From: Atherix ibis
Taxonomy: Eukaryota > Arthropoda > Insecta > Diptera > Athericidae
NCBI GenBank assembly: GCA_958298945.1
Contig: CATQJD010000146.1
Location: 1,426,001 to 1,490,000 of the forward strand
Direction of reading: 5' to 3'
DNA length: 64,000 nt
Below, piece after piece: positions 62,531 to 64,000 of the stretch (position 1 is the first letter of the stretch; each line of letters begins with the position of its first letter). Under the pieces are notes generated by a model. The model worked only from the letters and a program-made list of their open reading frames with translations, did not search any database and was not told the DNA's origin. The translations under genes were made by a program, and so were the position numbers.

Positions 62531-64000
62531 AGAGGAATATGAAGTAGTATATTTAAGAGGAATATGAAGTAGTATTTTTAAGAGGAATATGAAGTAGTAT
62601 ATTTAAGAGGAATATGAAGAAGTATATTAAAGAGGAATATGAAGTAGTATATTTAAGAGAAATATGAAGTAGTATATTTAAGAGGAATATGCAGTAGTAT
62701 ATTTAGGAGGGATATGAAGTAGTATATTTAAGAGGAATATGAAGTAGTATATTTAAGAGGAATATGCAGTAGTATATTTAAGAGGAATATGCAGTAGTAT
62801 ATTTAAGAGGAATATGAAGTAGTATATTTAAGAGGAATATGCAGTAGTATATTTAAGAGGAATCTGAAGTTGTATATTTAAGAGGAATATGCTGTAGTAT
62901 ATTTAAAAGGAATATTAAGTATTATATTTAAGAGGAATATTAAGTATTATATTTAAGAGGAATATGAAGTAGTATATTTAAGAGAAATATGAAGTAGTAT
63001 TTTTAAGAGGAATATGAAGTAGTATATTTAAGAGGAATATGAAGAAGTATATTAAAGAGGCATATGAAGTAGTATATTTAAAAGGAATATGAAGTAGTAT
63101 ATTTAACAGGAATATGAAGTAGTATATTTAAGACGAATATGAAGTAGTATATATAAGAGGAATATGAAGTTGTATATTTAAGAGGAATATGCAGTAGTAT
63201 ATTTAAGAGGAATATTAAGTAGTATATTAAAGAGGAATATGAAGTAGTATATTTAAGAGGAATATGCAGTACTATATTTATGAGGAATATGCAGTAGTAT
63301 ATTTAAGAGGAATATGAAGTAGTATATTTAAGAGAAATATGAAGTAGTATATTTAAGAGGAATATGCAATAGTATATTTAAGAGGAATATGCAGTAGTAA
63401 ATTTAAGAGGAATATGAAGTAGTATATTTAAGAGGAATATGCAGTAGTATATTTAAGAGGAATATGAAGTAGTATTTTTAAGAGGAATATGAAGTAGTAT
63501 ATTTAAGAGGAATATGAAGTAGTATATTTAAGAGGAATATGAAGTAGTATATTTAAGAGAAATTATAAGTAGTATATTTGAGAGTAAAATGCAGTAGTAT
63601 ATTTAAGAGGAATATGCAGTAGTATATTTAAGAGGAATATGAAGTAGTATATTTAAGAGGAATATGCAGTAGTATATTTAAGAGGAATATGAAGTTGTAT
63701 ATTTAAGAGGAATATGAAGTACTATATTAAAGAGGCATATGCAGTAGTATATTGAAGAGGAATATGAAGTAGTATATTTAAGAGGCATATGAAGTTGTAT
63801 TTTTAAGAGGATTATGCAGTAGTATATTTAAGAGGGATATGAAGTAGTGTATGTAAGAGGAATATGCAGTAGTATATTTAAGAGGAATATGCAGTAGTAT
63901 ATTTAAGAGGAATATGCAGTAGTATATTTAAGAGGAATATGAAATAGTTTATTTAAGAGAAATATGAAGTTGTATATTTAAGAGGAATATGCAGTAGTAT
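62530..64000 (+). repeat. Right-edge relative of the 3,010-bp unit
   Basis: The order ATTTTTAAG, GAAGAAGTATATTAAAG, TTTAGGAGGGATATG, GCAG, GCAG, GAAG, GCAG, GAAGTTG, paired AATATTAAG, TTTAAAAGG and TTTAACAGG matches the second half of the 45-51 kb unit (about 47.15-47.7 kb). The later GAGGATTATGCAG, GAGGGATATG and AGTGTATGTAAG run (about 63805-63855) matches 47770-47820. In between lie monomers not in that unit, including AAATTATAAG and GAGTAAAATG. The block is cut by the window end. Confidence 0.7.

Larger units (their letters stand above)
1..64000 (+). repeat. 25-bp satellite array filling the whole window
   Basis: Every stretch I read is made of head-to-tail copies of a 25-bp monomer whose consensus starts TATATTTAAGAGG and ends AATATGAAGTAG. 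About 2,550 copies fit in the window and all point the same way. The consensus has 11 A, 8 T, 6 G and no C on the plus strand. The commonest variants are A20 to C (GCAG instead of GAAG), G13 to A (GAGAAATATG), G19 to T (AATATTAAG), A24 to T (AGTTG), G25 to T (AGTATTATA) and A14 to C (GGCATATG). Plus-strand stops TAA (7-9), TGA (18-20) and TAG (23-25) close all three frames in one canonical monomer. The minus strand has TAA once per monomer, so every frame closes within 75 bp. No gene, promoter or RNA is supported anywhere. The array is cut at both window ends. I do not know the family name; the general class, nuclear satellite DNA, is secure. Confidence 0.97.

Noticed and set aside
1..64000. 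AAGAGGA followed by ATG in each monomer resembles a ribosome binding site and start codon.
   Set aside because: The reading frame is ATG AAG TAG, which stops after two codons, and every plus-strand frame closes within a canonical monomer. This is a chance property of the repeat.
1..64000. TATATTTAAG resembles a TATA box repeated every 25 bp.
   Set aside because: AT-rich sequence gives such matches freely, no transcribed unit follows, and the motif is simply part of the monomer.
1..64000. Short open frames where indels or stop-losing substitutions cluster.
   Set aside because: The minus strand meets TAA once per monomer and the plus strand up to three stops per monomer, so any open stretch is short, repetitive and without protein-like composition.
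1..64000. CRISPR array, because of short regularly spaced repeats.
   Set aside because: Monomers are directly adjacent, and there are no unique spacers, leader or cas genes.
1..64000. Telomere with a 25-bp repeat, as in some budding yeasts.
   Set aside because: Telomerase-templated repeats are nearly uniform and short in extent. This array is heavily variant, 64 kb or longer, and carries nested block duplications.
1..64000. CENP-B box or human satellite III (GGAAT repeats).
   Set aside because: GGAAT occurs once per monomer but not in tandem, and I saw no CENP-B-like motif.
1..64000. Transposon or retroelement insertion interrupting the array.
   Set aside because: No stretch longer than about 10 bp departs from the monomer. 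The TGCTCAATAT, ACGAGT and TACATATATG tags are too short and have no terminal repeats or clear target-site duplications.
1..64000. Assembly artefact as the explanation for the repeated blocks.
   Set aside because: It cannot be excluded for the cleanest doublets (3,010 and 2,206 bp), but most block copies carry distinct private substitutions and indels, which collapsed or duplicated reads would not produce.
1..64000. Inverted orientation segments forming large hairpins.
   Set aside because: I searched by eye for the reverse complement (CTTCATATTCCTC) and did not see a run of it in any row.

Overview
The whole 64,000-base window is one uninterrupted tandem satellite array. The unit is 25 bp: the consensus begins TATATTTAAGAGG and ends AATATGAAGTAG, with position 1 set at the first T of TATATTT. 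About 2,550 copies lie head to tail, all in the same orientation. The window opens and closes inside monomers, so the array continues past both ends. I found no unique sequence, gene, RNA gene, transposon, CRISPR array or inverted segment. Each canonical monomer carries a stop codon in all three plus-strand frames and one TAA on the minus strand, so the array cannot encode protein of useful length.

This kind of sequence points to nuclear eukaryotic heterochromatin (centromeric, pericentromeric, subtelomeric or sex-chromosome), assembled from long reads. I do not recognise the monomer and cannot name the organism. The canonical plus strand has 11 A, 8 T, 6 G and no C, about 24% GC with complete G-over-C strand asymmetry.

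The interest lies above the monomer. The array has no single higher-order period. It is a patchwork of segmental and tandem duplications, with unit lengths (read by matching marker monomers) of about 249, 250, 300, 360, 399, 450, 716, 784, 1205, 1306, 1790, 2206, 2527 and 3010 bp. Most are whole numbers of 25-bp monomers once the marker insertions are subtracted. For example, 3010 is 120 monomers plus one 10-bp insertion, and 2206 is 88 monomers plus one 6-bp insertion.

Three insertion-bearing monomers act as lineage tags. A 35-bp monomer with an extra TGCTCAATAT occurs 24 times between 0.27 and 49.0 kb. A 30-bp monomer holding the perfect palindrome TTACATATATGTAA (one copy has a point change) occurs 10 times, only before 20 kb. 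A 31-bp monomer with an extra ACGAGT occurs 10 times, only between 24 and 56 kb.

Layout: 0-8 kb is diverse, with old interleaved duplicate blocks. 8-20 kb holds related 1-2.5 kb blocks that share the palindrome tag. 20-33 kb holds 450-, 250- and 300-bp higher-order repeats. 33-43 kb holds 1205- and 1306-bp tandem duplications. 43-51 kb holds a nearly perfect 3010-bp tandem pair, and 51-55.5 kb a nearly perfect 2206-bp pair. 55.5-62.5 kb is more diverged and contains a subfamily with ATAATATTT junctions. 62.5-64 kb returns to monomers like those of the 45-51 kb block. The pattern fits unequal exchange or replication-slippage amplification, with the newest events at 45-55 kb.
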